This document shows positions 23,979-36,437 of a stretch of DNA of 64,000 bases, one piece after another. The notes under the pieces are model-generated. The model was not told the DNA's origin. It did not search any database and saw only the letters and a program-made list of their open reading frames with translations. The stretch comes from Cudoniella acicularis (taxonomy: Eukaryota > Ascomycota > Leotiomycetes > Helotiales > Helotiaceae): the NCBI GenBank assembly GCA_013054445.1, contig JAAMPI010000006.1:42926-106925 (forward strand), given 5' to 3'. How positions within the stretch are numbered: position 1 is the first letter of the stretch; each line of letters begins with the position of its first letter. The position numbers and the translations under genes were made by a program.

Positions 23979-24780
23979 ATGCTATCAATTCTTCGAAAAG
24001 CCAGGCTGAAGGATAAGGAGATGCGGATTTTGATGCTGTATCCCAACGTCACCCAATCATTTGGCGGGGTGTGGGCTGACTTGTACGGCATAGTGGGCTC
24101 GACAACGCTGGGAAAACAACCATTGTCAAAAAGATTATGGGCGAGGACGTCAACAGCGTCAGTCCGACCCTAGGATTCATTATCAAGACTATCGATTTTG
24201 AGGGGTAGGTTCACGCTGATATACTAAACTTAACGTTTGTGCTGACCCCCTCAAGATACAAGCTCAACATTTGTGAGTGACATGCTCAATTTACCCACTA
24301 CTTACACTCATCTCTTCTAGGGGATGTGGGTGGCCAGAAGACTCTTCGATCGTACTGGAGGAATTATTTTGAAAAGACTGATGCCTTGATCTGGGTGGTG
24401 GACGCTACGGATCGTCTGAGAGTTGGCGATTGCAAAGAAGAGCTGCATAATCTCTTGCAAGAAGAGGCTAGTCTCCTATTTACTTCCAACGGCTCGCAGC
24501 TGCTGACATAGCGATACATAGAGGCTTTCCGGAGCGAGTCTGCTAGTGTTCGCAAACAAGACTGACATCAATGGCTGTATGGATGAGGAAGAGATCCAGG
24601 AGGTGTGTTGAGATGTTGTTGAAATGCGGCAACGCTAACCGGATGCAGGGGCTCCAGCTAGATGCGATCAAAACCCATAAATGGCACATAATTCGATGCA
24701 GTGCTATAACGGGTGCGAATCTCAAAGAAGGCCTGGCTTGGGTGGTGCAGGATGCAAAAGCAAGACTCTTCCTCTATTGA
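23979..24780 (+). CDS. arl2: ARL2 (Cin4/Alp41-type) small GTPase
   Basis: Six exons: 23979-24037, 24094-24204, 24256-24272 (17 nt), 24321-24466, 24522-24602 and 24649-24780, giving 181 residues, the usual ARL2 length (about 184). Motifs: P-loop GLDNAGKT, switch II DVGGQ, NKTD (guanine specificity) and CSAITG. The N-terminus [20 protein letters not shown] is ARL2-like and lacks Gly2, so no myristoylation is expected. ARL2 works with tubulin cofactor D in tubulin folding and microtubule maintenance. Intron 4 (24467-24521) needs GC-AG ends; the other four are GT-AG. The 17-nt exon encodes only YKLNI plus part codons. The order of exons was fixed by joining conserved segments, for example [15 protein letters not shown]. 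Confidence 0.93.
24467..24521 (+). other. GC-AG intron in ARL2
   Basis: 55-nt intron starting GCTAGT after GAG and ending ACATAG, with GCTGAC about 20 nt before the end. The only other donor (GT two bases inside) is in the wrong phase to give [10 protein letters not shown], which is invariant in ARL2-type proteins. Confidence 0.7.
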
Positions 24781-25240
24781 CGTATCGTGGCTTCAGTGCT
24801 TCGGCTTGGATCGTTCATCTCAGCATCTACCATGACCCCTGAGCTTTTGCTATGAACTGTTCAATCGCGTCTTGAAAGCGCGCAGCATCAACATCAACAC
24901 CGTTGAGGTGGGGACATATTGTTACATACTTATGCTGAACAACGGCTTCTTGCCCTCGATTATGTCGATTCAGGTTCATCTATCAGCCAGGTGAACGGGG
25001 TCTGTCTGCCTCGAGTTTCTGAAACATGCATATCGAGAAGGTGCACCTGGTCTTCCTTCTGCAGACCAAGCCAAGCGACCCGCCGGATCGCAGATCTCTT
25101 CCGTAGAAAAAATGTAACCCTACCGATACCCTCCTTGAAGTTCCTGACAGTCTTCGTACCTTACCCCGCTGGGCGGACCCTGTGCTCGTACCCATACATG
25201 CTTTTCTGAGTATTTTAGTAGCTATTTATTGCCACCCAAG
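24781..25240. other. intergenic region between ARL2 and the gelsolin gene
   Basis: 460 bp, 3' end of ARL2 and promoter of the next gene on the same strand. Nothing recognised. Confidence 0.6.
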
Positions 25241-28200
25241 ATGTCTTCCGCAGCAGAGGGCTCGGAGGACGTGACAGATTTTTTGAACCGTATCAAGGAA
25301 TTGGGCGACAGACGAGACCAGGAGGACGAGGAGCGCAATAGGAAGCTGGAAGAGGAGATTTTGCAAGGCCGAAAAGAACGACAAGCACGTCGTGCTGGTG
25401 AGCCTTTCTCAATGCTGCAATGGCGACGTGCCGACATGGCAGCTCGCCTTGCTTTTGGATGCTTCGCTGACTGCCAATCCCCCCAGAGCGAGCCAGATCA
25501 ATATCACCCACGAAGTCCTCTCCAGCGAACACTCCCAACGCGTCAAGAATATCGCTGGCTCAACCACCGACTTTGTCCCAGTTCCATTCTCCAACAATCG
25601 ATCCTCAGCGAGGCCAAGAGCCGCAACGCGACACCGCGATTGATGACGCGATGGAGCGATTGACAGGCTCATTAACCCCACCCACAAAAGAAAATTCTTC
25701 CCCAGGAACTGACGAACGCGTCGTCGAGTCCGAGTACAAGCGAAACGATCCGATCAAAGCATCCCCATCGAGTGCTTTACCCTCGAGAAACTCTCCCCTG
25801 TCTTGGCAACGACGTCCGAATTCCCAAGCTTCCGACCGCCCACGAAGTCGCCCTCTTTCGATGGTAGCTACAGAGAACGCTGCTAGATCCCCTCGTGCGA
25901 CTCCAACGCCAGAGCCATCGGCAGCGTTGAATGCGGAACCTACACTTTCGCGGGATCAAATCGCCCAATCCCTCGCATCTAAAGACCCTGCTTGGTTTCG
26001 ACAGACGTCCGATAGGGGATTGAGTTCCCCGGCATATAGGCGAAATCAAGTTGAGGATGAGGAACGGTCAGATCACGGATCAAGCTCTTCTAGAGTACAG
26101 ATGCCGGGCATGAGTCGCGAAGGATATAGTGCTGAAAAGGTCAGCGAAGATACGGTTGATCGAGCTTCGTCGCCATCTAGAGGTAGCACTACATATGGCA
26201 GTTCTTCAAGAGCCTCGCGTCGGTCTTCCCCAGCTGTTGCTGGCAGTATTGGATCGCCAATACCGCTGACCAGCGCCCAGAAGCTGGACCCGCCAAACGC
26301 AGAATCAAAAGCTGACTCCAGAGGCCTGGCAATGTCGCCTTCGCAGGGGAGGATTTCACCCGAGAGGCTCGACAGGCCGGCATCCCCAACCAAAGGCATG
26401 GGAGGGTTTGTGCAGAGTGCTATGATGAAAAGATCGGACAGTGTCAATAAAAGATGGAGTGTTCAGTCTCCACCAGGCTTGCAGAGGGGAAATTCCGTTG
26501 CCAGCAACCGGAGTAGCCATGATGCCTCATCCGTTGCCCTCGGAAATATCATTACCAACTCATCTGCGGTCTCGAGGCCGAGCAGTTTAAGTCGAGAAAA
26601 CTCTCCACACTCGCCATCAAGACCAGACTCTAGCCACAGCAATGCAACTGTTACTCAGGAGCGCCCTACCACCGCAGGCTCTATGCGGAGCAACATCACA
26701 ACTTCGACCAGCAATGACACTTTTGTGAAGCCTCTCATTCCACCTTCGCGCTCCCAAACTCCACATGCGGACATCAACAAAGAAGATGAGCCTCGAATGG
26801 AAGCGACACCTCGCGTTGATAGTACGCCCCTAAGCAGTCCTTCAAAAACTATGGATCCAAGAAGATGGAGCCCCACAAAGTCTAGTTGGTTGGAGAGTGC
26901 GTTGAACAAACCCGAGTCTCCCAAACCTAAGGCAGCACCACCGCCTCAACAGCCTGCTTGGATGTCGGAAATCAACAAAGCAAAGCAGAAGGCTAGTGTC
27001 GATCTTGGCCGGAGCCCAACGGCTGGTCCCAAGCATGAGGTGAATATTGGTGGTCTTATGAGATCCCCGCCGCCTGGGGCACTGGCAAAGCCAATTAGTA
27101 TCGGGGGTCTTCCAACAGCTTTCTCGACTGGCCAGCTGGCCAAACCTCGTCTAGGTAGTGTCTCTTCACAAGATGATAAAGACCTATCCAAGCAGAGCGA
27201 ATCTCGAGAAAACCCCCCGCCTACTAGTGTCAAAGTCAAACCCGAGACCCCACCTAAGAAGGACTTTCGGTCTTCCTTAAAAGCGCGCCCAGTGCCTACT
27301 GATAATACTGGAACTGGTGAGCCCGAGTTCAAAAATGTTTTCGGTCAACTACGACGTACTAAAACCCAGAATTATGTTGCGCCGGATGAATTGAAAAACA
27401 ACATAACCCGTGGAAAGGCTGCCTTGAATATCACCGGAGGCCCCAAAAAGACCGAGAGAAAGGACGAATTCAAGGAAGCCATTTTGAAGAAGAAGGAAGA
27501 TTTCAAGAAAGCCCAGATTGAAGGAAAGGGTGTGAAACCTACCAGTGGGACCAATCAGGATGCCTCCCTGCCTGAAGCCCTTGCTAAGAGAAAGGCAATG
27601 GGGAGACCTGAGTCTGCTACGATTGCTTCTGGGTCCGGGAAATCCGAGATTGTAACCCATGAGCGCGTAGAACGAGATTCTACAATGCCAAATCTATCAA
27701 AGGAGACAAGTGCTCCAGGTCGTCTGCAGGGTAAAGAAGCTTTAGGTGAAAAACTCGCCAGTCGATTTAATCCTGCTCTTGCTGGGTTATTGGCTAGAGG
27801 TCCTCCTTCCATGGCCAGTGATACCTCTCGCTCGTCAAGTCCTGCTTCTTCCCAGCGCACAGTCAGCATGAGCACATCGACCACCAATCCGGAAGTGCCA
27901 GACTCTGGGCCGCAACTTACACATATGACAAAAAGCAGGGCTCGCGGGCCTCGAAGAAAAGCACCATCAACTGCACCGATCTCCAACAATATAGCTTCGG
28001 AGGATGTTACTGGCGTGGGACCAACCGCCGTGGCCATAGAAGCAAATTCAAGAAGCCCACAAGATATGTCACGAACGGTGAAGTCTCTAGAATCCTCAGT
28101 ATCTACCGAAGGACCCATTTCACCGACTGAGATTAAAAGCCCTGTGTCACAACCACCATCTCCACGCAAATTGGACATCAAAAGACGCTCTCAGTTCCTT

Positions 28201-30019
28201 CAAGATGCCCCAAACACGGACAACAAAGTAGAGCCACAGTTGGATTCCCCCAAACCACTCTCACCCACAAAGAAAGCTAATTTGGACGAGATCCCTGTGA
28301 ACCTTCAACCAGCTACACCGGTAAACATTGAATCGTCAATTCTCACGAGAGGGAAGCCATCTACTCCTTTAAAATCCCCGTCTTTGACAACGAAGCCCAT
28401 AGATAAGTCAGATACCACCCCTCAACCAGCGTCGGAGAATCTCTCACCAAAGCGTGAGACCCCTCGGTCAAAATCTCCTTTCAAACCAACTTCTGAGGAT
28501 GGCGATAATAAAACCACGGGGACACAACACATCCAGCCAATAGCTCCACTTTGGAGCAGAGCAACCCCTAGTTCACAGGCGCCAAGCAAGGAGGCTGGAA
28601 CGGTACGACCACTGCCGAAACCTCCAACAAAAGTTGAGAGGCTATCATATCTGAGCATTGGCTCGGGACCAAATTCCCCTAAATCGCCTGCAAGATCCCC
28701 TGCAAAGTCCCCCGCAAAATTCGAGAGACCTTCAACCGTAAGCTCAGGCCTAGAGGCTAGCTTGGTTCCGCAAGCTTCAGAGGCTTCCCAACTAGTCGGT
28801 GCCTTCTTTGGGGAGCGGAAAATATCTCCCCCCGATTATCATGTCGATGCCGGAGCGATTCTTGAAGCACGACCAGACCAAGGTGGCGCAAACATCAAGA
28901 CATTACAATCAAACATGTACCAGCTCTCTGTAGATGGGAAAAAACACCTTGTCCCTAGCCATCAGGAGCGAATCTTGTTCGAAGGAAATATGTACCTCTG
29001 CCTACATTCTTTTGTCAACACTGCTGGCAAGAAACTTGTCGAAGTTTATTTCTGGCTTGGAGATGAAGTACCAAAATCCGTTGCGGGCGAAGCCGAAATA
29101 TTTGCACAAAGGGAGGCCAGAAGCTGTGGGGGCAAGCTAATAACGATTCGCCAAGGCAAAGAAATTGCCGAGTTTTTCCAAGCTCTTGGAGGCATCATCA
29201 TCATTCGACGAGGCACCTCTAACAAATATGATTCTCTCGCACCTCATATTCTTTGTGGTCGAAAACAATTTGGCCAGATTGCTTTTGATGAGGTGGATTT
29301 CTCTGCTCAAAGTCTGTGTTCCGGTTTTCCGTATCTCATCTCAACGCCTTCTGGGAAGTCCTTTCTATGGAAAGGTAAAGGAAGTGGGATCGAAGAATTA
29401 AGCTGTGCCAGGCTAATTGGTATGGACTTTGGGCTCACTGGTGAAATCGAGGAGATAGAAGATGGCAATGAGCCAGCGTCTTTCCTGGACGTCTTCAATG
29501 GAGCGACAATCACCAAGTCTGCAGATCATTGGAGAATGAAGCCTAATTACAACAAGTACTGCAGTCGATTATTCTGCGCTGGAGCGATTGGCAAAGAACA
29601 GGTCAGTTAATTCATTTCCCCTTTATTAACTGGAAATTTAGCTAACCCAATAAAAGATACTTGAGATAAGTCCATTCTGCCAGACGGATCTTTCCCCATG
29701 CAATATCTACGTATTGGATGCATTCTTCGAAATTTATATCATTGTGGGAGCACGGGCCCAATCGCAGTATGCTGCATTTCATAATGCTCTCACGTTTGCG
29801 CAGGAGTATGGGATTTTTGCGGCGAGTATGGAGGATCGGCCATTTATACCTGTATCAACTGTTGTGATAGAAGGCATTCCTCGGGATTTGAAAAGTGTTT
29901 TTCGAAAGTGGAGAGACGCACTGTCACCAACCACCACGGCTAAACCAAGTTCGGATCTGCGAAGGGTAAGAAGCCTGAGAGTAGTCCCTTTGAATGCGGC
30001 AATCGAGGCAACTCGATGA
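25241..30019 (+). CDS. DUF4045 and gelsolin-like domain protein
   Basis: Exons 25241-25397, 25487-29601 and 29657-30019 give 1544 residues; introns of 89 nt (GTGAGC...CCCCAG) and 55 nt (GTCAGT...AAAAG, branch GCTAAC). The N-terminus MSSAAEGSEDVTDFLNRIKELGDRRDQEDEERNRKLEEEI is a short coiled coil typical of the fungal DUF4045 family. Residues about 60-1090 are very rich in Ser, Pro, Lys and Thr (SPTK, SPAKSP-type runs) and are likely disordered and phosphorylated. The C-terminal third has gelsolin/villin-like repeats: NMYQLSVDGKKHLVPSHQERILFEGNMYLCLHSF, VYFWLGDEVP, then a second unit with YLISTPSGKSFLWKGKGSG, and a third with IYVLDAFFEIYIIVGARAQ. Gelsolin folds bind actin, so a cytoskeletal role is likely; the function of this fungal family is not known to me. 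ATG at 25241 is the first in frame. Confidence 0.85.
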
Positions 30020-31598
30020 GGATCTAATTTTGGCGGAATGGTCTGGGGGTGTATAATAGGTGGGGGGCGTTGATGACGCACACTGGCACATATGCTGTTT
30101 GTATTGCTTCTTGTAAATAATAGGGTGGAGCAGCATAGTGATGAGGGGAATGATGGATGAGAGACGTCGCCATGGTGGCTGGGGTTATGCATAGAAATAA
30201 TGAATTCATGGATGTCTTCCTAGGCAAGTGGATGGGTTCTCCACAACCCTCTTTTTTATTGGTGCGCAGTCTCGTACCTGCATGATCTGCGCCAGACTTA
30301 ATATTCATCCCAAGTTGGGCGTTTTGCCCTACAAACTGGTTGTAAATTATATAACTGCTCCGAGTACTACGTGAGCTAAATAATCGCCAACTGGATGATG
30401 AAACGATCAGATATTTCATGGTATATTCTTTCCCGTTTTAAATGTTTCATAGCAGCACAGTTTTTTTTCTCCTTCGCCGCATTCTGAGGAAATACGTTAT
30501 TGTGACTGGGAAAAGTAAAAAGATATTCTAGAGTCTGGACTTTTATCGAAGAAGCGACTAGTGTTGAGTCTTTTATCATAATATATATACATGTGCATTT
30601 TCGAATAAACTCTCAAAAGAAATCAGATCAAGAAACAATATAACAAGTGCTAGAATCTAGGTGCGATATTTGAGGATTCGGGGATTTTGGCTTCGTTTTG
30701 CATGCTCATGCTAAGTAGTTGGGCGAGAAACATGACGACAAAGTCCTGTGGCTTAGATAAGCACTAATACACGTTGCTATTGGTCTGTTCGTACAAAACG
30801 ACGCATGCTGAAAACAAAAGCGGGGTCTTACCATGTGTGGCCCTTGGCGCAGTCATCATAGCCTTACCGCTGATGGCCGACTATCATACACCACATGTAC
30901 GTACAGCGCACGCAAGGTCTTACATGGGCCATTTTACTTCTTCTCATTGGGTGTCTCAAAATCTTGAAGGAAGGTTCTCCCTTTCCGGAAAAAATTAAGG
31001 TTTGTACCTACTGTGTACCTCGAAACTTGGTCTTTAGGTTTCTGTAACGGCGCAGGCTCTTGTACCACCATTGACTAGCGCGACTCGCGACACCGTCAGC
31101 AATCCTCCAACTCCTGTTACCCCTTCACAAATCCATATCTTTCAACAACGACAGGTCCTTGAGGCTCGTTGAATCGTTCGGTTAAGTATTTTCGTTTTTC
31201 TTTTAGGAAGCACCGCCGAAGGCTCGGAGCGCAGCATTTGGTCGAGGCTTCGCTAGTAATCTTAGGCCAAGAGTGGTATAGTTCTAATACGATTGGAGCC
31301 TTCATGAAATTCAAGCTGCATTTCTACAACGACCGCTCCAGCCATCCATCTACGCATTCTACGCAATCTGCCTGCGCCGGCCTAGGTGGGTATCATCCAT
31401 GATCCATCCTACTTGCCTAGGTAGGAGGGTCATACCGGTGCCTGCGCCACTTCTTCAATTTTGCGCTTCGATTGTCAAACTTCTTCGGCCCTTCCATTGA
31501 TGACTTATCAGCATCTTCTCCCGCTTCTCATCCAGAGGAAGATTCTATGCTGACGAAAAGTTGGCAATGATTCGGTGAAATTGGGATTTTGTGAAGCC
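30020..31598. other. intergenic region upstream of the Zn2Cys6 regulator
   Basis: About 1.6 kb with no recognised gene; AT-rich at 30,400-30,700. Two CCTAGGT motifs (31381-31387 and 31416-31423, the latter CCTAGGTA) lie about 180-220 bp before the next start codon. Confidence 0.6.
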
Positions 31599-33311
31599 AT
31601 GACTGTTTCAACGACAACTGTTCGACGACGGCGCCAGTGCGGGTCCAAAACAAAAACAGGATGTCTTACTTGCAAGTTCGTTGCTCAGGTGTTCCAGTCT
31701 CTCACTATACAGTAACTAATATTCCACAGGATTCGGCGCGTGAAATGCGATGAAGAGAAACCCCATTGTCGGCGGTGTACAAGCACAGGGAGGAAATGCG
31801 ACGGATACAGTCAAGACCTCTTGGCCCTACCTACAGAGGACACGAGTAGCGGGATTCTTATACAACGAATATCTACACATGTGCCTGGAACTACGGAAGA
31901 AAAGAGAGGCTTCAGCTACTTCACCAATCAGACCGCGCCAGAACTAAATGGGTTTTATTCAAGTGGATTTTGGGAGCATCTCATTCTTCAGGCCAGTTAC
32001 AATGAGCCAGCTTTGCGGCATACGGTCATTGCAATTGGCGCTCTCCATGAGAAATTCTCACAAAAGCGTCTCGGACAATCGCCAGAACAAGAGAGTCAAG
32101 AGCTTGAATTTGCGCTGAACCAATACACCAAAGCTATTGGCCATCTGCGACGCGCTCTAGCGTGTGGAAAGCAGACCCCTTTGACATGTCTTTTGGCATG
32201 TATCCTTTTCGTGTGCTTTGAGTCCCTAAGGGGCTATTATGCTTCTGCTATAGTGCATCTGCAAAGCGGTTTGAAAATCCTCCGTGATCTGAGAAGGCAA
32301 GCCCATAATGATTTGGTTGAAAATACCATCACTCCCCTCTTTTTAAGACTTAGTATGCAATCAATTCTATACATCGACACTAGGGAGCAAGAAGACAGGA
32401 AGGCGTTCGCGAAAGAGCTCACGCATGTGGTCTCAAAATTGAAGCCGATCCCTAATTCATTCGAGACTTTGGAAGAGGCCCGCACAAGTTTAAATGAAAC
32501 AACAGACAGCCTTTTCAGAATGTTCTACATGTGCGACGGCAATGTTCCAATGGCCTCTCAGCCTGCGAATACATACGGAATTTATCAAAAGTATGATAAA
32601 AGGCTGGTCGAATGGAATACCTCCTTCGAAAAGTTTATGGCTGCCAAAAGCGCTTCTTTCACAAGCAAGCAGATACGGGGTGCGGCACTGTTGAAGATCC
32701 ATGAAACAACTGCTCGAATCATGGGTAAAGCTACTCCCTCGCCACAAGACCCAAGGGCTTTCGCGGAAGCAGTCAACTGCCCTAAAAAATTCGAGGGATA
32801 CAAGGCGGAATTTCAGACCATCATAAATTTATCCAAGTCTCTGATTGCAGCTACAGATCAAGATGGCAAAAGCGGGAAAACGCCACTCACATTTTCGACC
32901 GATCTGGGTCTCGTGGCTCCATTATATTATACGGCCGTCAAATCAGCATCAAAGCCGCAGCGTCTAGAAGCACTGGAGCTGCTGAGATGCTGTCCAAGGC
33001 GAGAAGGAATGTGGGACAGCGTAGCGGCCAGCAATCTCATAACTGAATTCTGGGAGATTGAAGCGATGCACAAGTCGTTACAAAAAGGTGCTGCGGACGA
33101 ACTTAACCTCGAAATTCCGATGCACGAAGTGATTGATCTGGTGTTCCAAGATGGAGGGCACTGGAAATGGATTTGGAAGGATTCACGCTCCGTTTCGCCT
33201 GTTAGCAGTGTGGGTAGAATGAGTTCGTCCGATGATATGTCGATCTTCAGTGATATTGACCTAGGATCTGCTTTTGATTCAGAAGAATTTGAGCGGGGGA
33301 GTTATACATGA
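31599..33311 (+). CDS. Zn2Cys6 transcription factor with fungal-specific regulatory region
   Basis: Exon 1 31599-31675 and exon 2 31730-33311 with a 54-nt intron (GTTCGT...CCACAG, branch ACTAAT) give 552 residues. The intron splits the DNA-binding domain: after joining, residues read CLTCKIRRVKCDEEKPHC then RRCTSTGRKC, that is C-x2-C-x6-C-x6-C-x2-C-x6-C, the binuclear zinc cluster. It is preceded by a basic stretch (VRRRRQCGSKTKT). The remainder is the all-helical middle region of the C6 family found with aflatoxin-regulator-like or C6 finger factors (NQYTKAIGHLRRALA, LLACILFVCFESLRGYYASAIVHLQSGLKIL). Nuclear DNA-binding activator or repressor; targets unknown. No metabolic cluster lies beside it. 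Confidence 0.9.
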
Positions 33312-33890
33312 GATGAAGGAATGGGCATTGGGAAGGGGTTCTTTCTAGATTTAAGATGGATTAATTGGGGTGATTTATAGAACATGGGAACGGAGTATGT
33401 AGGAGCAAAATGGGATTAGAAGTCTCAACCGAACATTGTTTTTAGATGGCCTGAAGACTAGGCAAAGATACCTCAAATACAATTTATTAACCAGCATTTG
33501 AAGTTCCTGGTTACGATATGTGTAAGTCTCGTAATGTAAAGTGTCACTACCTGTAAGCACAAACTACCTAGTGAAGCAGAGACCAAATCATGACTTTCTA
33601 GTCAGTAGCCAAAAGTAAATTGGGAAATACAAGTAGAATTACTTAAAATTCCGCTTCAACAAAATGAACAGACCCAAGCCACCAATTCTACATAGATAGA
33701 AGAGAACTTGATCCTGCTCGGGAATCTTTTTATAAATCTTCAGGGCCGTTCTTAAATATTATCTATTTTAAATAGGGTATCTGCCATGTTTACAAATCAT
33801 AAATTAGAAACAATGAATTTCCCTTCTCCAAGCTTATAAAGTGAACCAATTCAAACACTTCCTCCGAACCAAATGTACCTTCCTACAGAC
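33312..33890. other. convergent 3' region
   Basis: AT-rich 580 bp between the stop of the Zn2Cys6 factor and the stop of the membrane protein gene. Nothing recognised. Confidence 0.6.
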
Positions 33891-35437
33891 TTAATCATTA
33901 TGATAATCTTCTCTCAGAGGCGCACCACTCATGTCCACGCTTGGCATGGGTCCAACAGCAGACCTGAGAGGGAGCATGTAGCTGGATCGGCTCTCTGCTC
34001 CCAACTCATTGGTGTTCGGTGGTATCTGATAGCTTCCCCTATTTTCACCTCCTAGTTCATTCGAATTCGTAGGTGGTAGCCAACTTGCTCTGTTCTCTGC
34101 TAATTCAGTAGCACCTAAGGGGTATGAGATAGTTGGACTTGTTGAGATAGGCACACCGCCGCCCGGTGTCTGGTTATGCTGAACGAATTCCGTCGCATTG
34201 CTGGCAGGACGCTCTATAGGAGGGGGTTGGACGTAGTTAGATGGTGGTTTCGACGGCTGGACAGGCATTTGCCCTTCGCTGCTGTAAGTATTTTGGAAAG
34301 GAGGCCTGTAGTATTCCTGAATGATCGGTGGTGGTTTCTCGGCTTCGGGAGGCACATATGCTGCATTAGGATGTGGCAAATATGGTACTTGATCGGTTTG
34401 CCTTCCATCGACTTCAAAGACGCGATTAGGAAGTGCTGCGGCTAAAGCTGAATCTGCTTGCTGTTGCTGGTATTGTGTTTGAGCCGTTCTTGCGGCTCTT
34501 GCTTCTCGGTCCTGACGGCGTTTGCGAAAGAAAAACCAAATCAAAAAGGCAAAGAGGCCTATCAGTGCAATTCCTCCAATTACTCCTCCCACTATGGCTC
34601 CGATTGGGGTATTATTTTGGGTATGTGAACCGATATTTGGGACAGAGGTCGTAGAACTCGCCGCAGCCTGACCCGTCTGTGTCGGCGTGACCATCACTGT
34701 CGGGCTGGGCGTAACATAAACCGTCGAGGGTGTGACAACTACCTGGGTAGTACCTCCGGAATTCAAAACTACGGAACTGGAAATGCTGTCCAAGAGTTGG
34801 ACAGTTAGCTCATATGCTTTCGTGGAGCAGCCAAAATTCGAAAACGTTGCGCCAGGAGACAGGACGAAAGCGAAGTATCCGCAGGATGGATTGGCAGAAC
34901 CGCTATGAACTGTTAGACTGAGTGACCACGGTCTTGGGAGATGCTATAACACTAACCAGTAGGTTTCGCTGGATGGCGCAACTCCAGTCGTCTCTCCATA
35001 GTTCCAGCACTCTATTTTATCATCAACGCCTTGCCTCCCAACGCGATTACTAGACCTACCCGTAATCCAATTATAAGAAATACCCGTTTGGCCACATCCC
35101 TCATATAGGTTTCCAGAGATACTCGTGAAAAGGCAGGTTTCGGAATTGAAGCATTGAGGTTGTCCGTAGCCTTGCAGATATTGATCAGTACAATATCAAA
35201 TCGCGACTTCTGCTGGATCAACGTACCACCTGGGATTGTCCATTCAGTGCAGACACTCGTCGCATCCTTTTTTGCCAACCGCTGCTTCACTAATTCTCTC
35301 GCAGGTGCTGCTGTGGGTTTCATAAAAGGCACACCATATCCATCAAGGGCAGGCGTAGGTATCCCGCAAAAGGTGAAGGCTGCAACGGCAGACCAGGCTG
35401 CAGACGCGGTGCAAAACCGCAAGGAAATATACTTCAT
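33891..35437 (-). CDS. secreted-type single-pass membrane protein with Cys-rich ectodomain
   Basis: Four exons: 35437-35227, 35170-35060, 35011-34957 and 34902-33891, 462 residues. Introns of 56, 48 and 54 nt are GT-AG. The N-terminus MKYISLRFCTASAAWSAVAAFTFC is a signal peptide. The ectodomain contains spaced cysteines: QCFNSETCLFTSISGN, YEGCGQTGISYNW, ECWNYGE, then WCGSANPSCGYF and FGCST; a Ser/Thr-rich stalk with VVTPSTVYVTPSPTVMVTPT follows. One membrane segment is at about residues 226-251 (IGAIVGGVIGGIALIGLFAFLIWFFF), followed by a basic stop-transfer FRKRRQDREARAARTAQ and a Pro-rich cytosolic tail. This layout is like fungal wall-stress sensors and Mid2/WSC-like proteins, but no named domain is clear. 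Start at the ATG at 35437. Confidence 0.8.
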
Positions 35438-36424
35438 GTCCACGAGGCGTTGAGGGATGCAAGAAGGAAATGCCTACCTCGGGCCATTCGCACTTGTGGA
35501 CTGCAGTAACACCTTTTCATGCTTTCAGCCCACTGGAGCTGTCCAGCATCGAGGTGCGCCATCGCAAGCATGCTGGGCCAAAGAATGGTTGGAAACTCCA
35601 AGACGAGGCTCGCGGCGTTCAGAATCTAAGGTGATTGGGGAGGGACGCAGCGAAGGACCATGCTTGGCAAGCGGACCAATGAACGACCATACTGCAGACG
35701 AAAAGCAATCACTTGATAATCGAAGGCTGGTGATGCTCTGCTTTGTCGCACCACGCCATGGCGTCTGAAAAGAGCGTTGAATGGTTGAAGTGGTGCTATT
35801 TTTAGTGCACTTCCTTCCCCGCATGCTTCCTACCTAGGTACCCCGTACCTACGGTAGATAAGCTCGAATGTTCGCTTAATTCAGGGGCAAAGGGAGCTTC
35901 GCATAACTAGTACCCCTATCTTGACCGTTTTCCTTAGGTTCCAATTTTATCTCTCTAATTTAAAGTTTTGAAATTGGTACCAGGACTGGCGAACAGATCA
36001 TCAGTGGTTTTATCTGGATCAGTTCACTTTATTATTGACAGACCCTTTGAAAAGTTTTGTGAGACTTCGTATGCAAAATCCGACGAGAGCAGTCACAATA
36101 GGAGAGACACTCGCACGATTTCATAGTCTCACATAAGGTCGAGAACTCCCACGGAGATTTTAAATCTGGATAACTAACCCAGCACAAGGCTGAAGTTCGC
36201 TTTTCCCACTTTTATATCTCTCATCCTGGTTCCTGAACCTAGCACCACATTATAAGATCCTGAAACCCTCTTAATTATGCTAATAACCTTTGATCGCATC
36301 TTCAATCGCTGACTATATGTTACCCTTTTTCTTCCGTTCACATGCCATTTTGATACGAGCTGTGGATATCCTCATCTTTATCCAACCACAAGACATGGAT
36401 TTAACATTAAAATAAGCCCGTGAT
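35438..36424. other. intergenic region between the membrane protein and the MFS gene
   Basis: Nearly 1 kb. Holds CCTAGGTA at 35833-35840, within a CTACCTAGGTACC-type context. A 103-codon plus frame (35457-35768) and its antisense have no features. Nothing else recognised. Confidence 0.55.
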
Positions 36425-36437
36425 CTAAAGATCACGG
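36418..36437. repeat. perfect inverted repeat across the MFS stop codon
   Basis: Arms CCGTGATCT and AGATCACGG separated by AA form a 9-bp perfect inverted repeat. The MFS stop codon (36425-36427) lies inside it. Could form a hairpin in the RNA or a CCG(N14)CGG protein site; role unknown. Confidence 0.6.
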
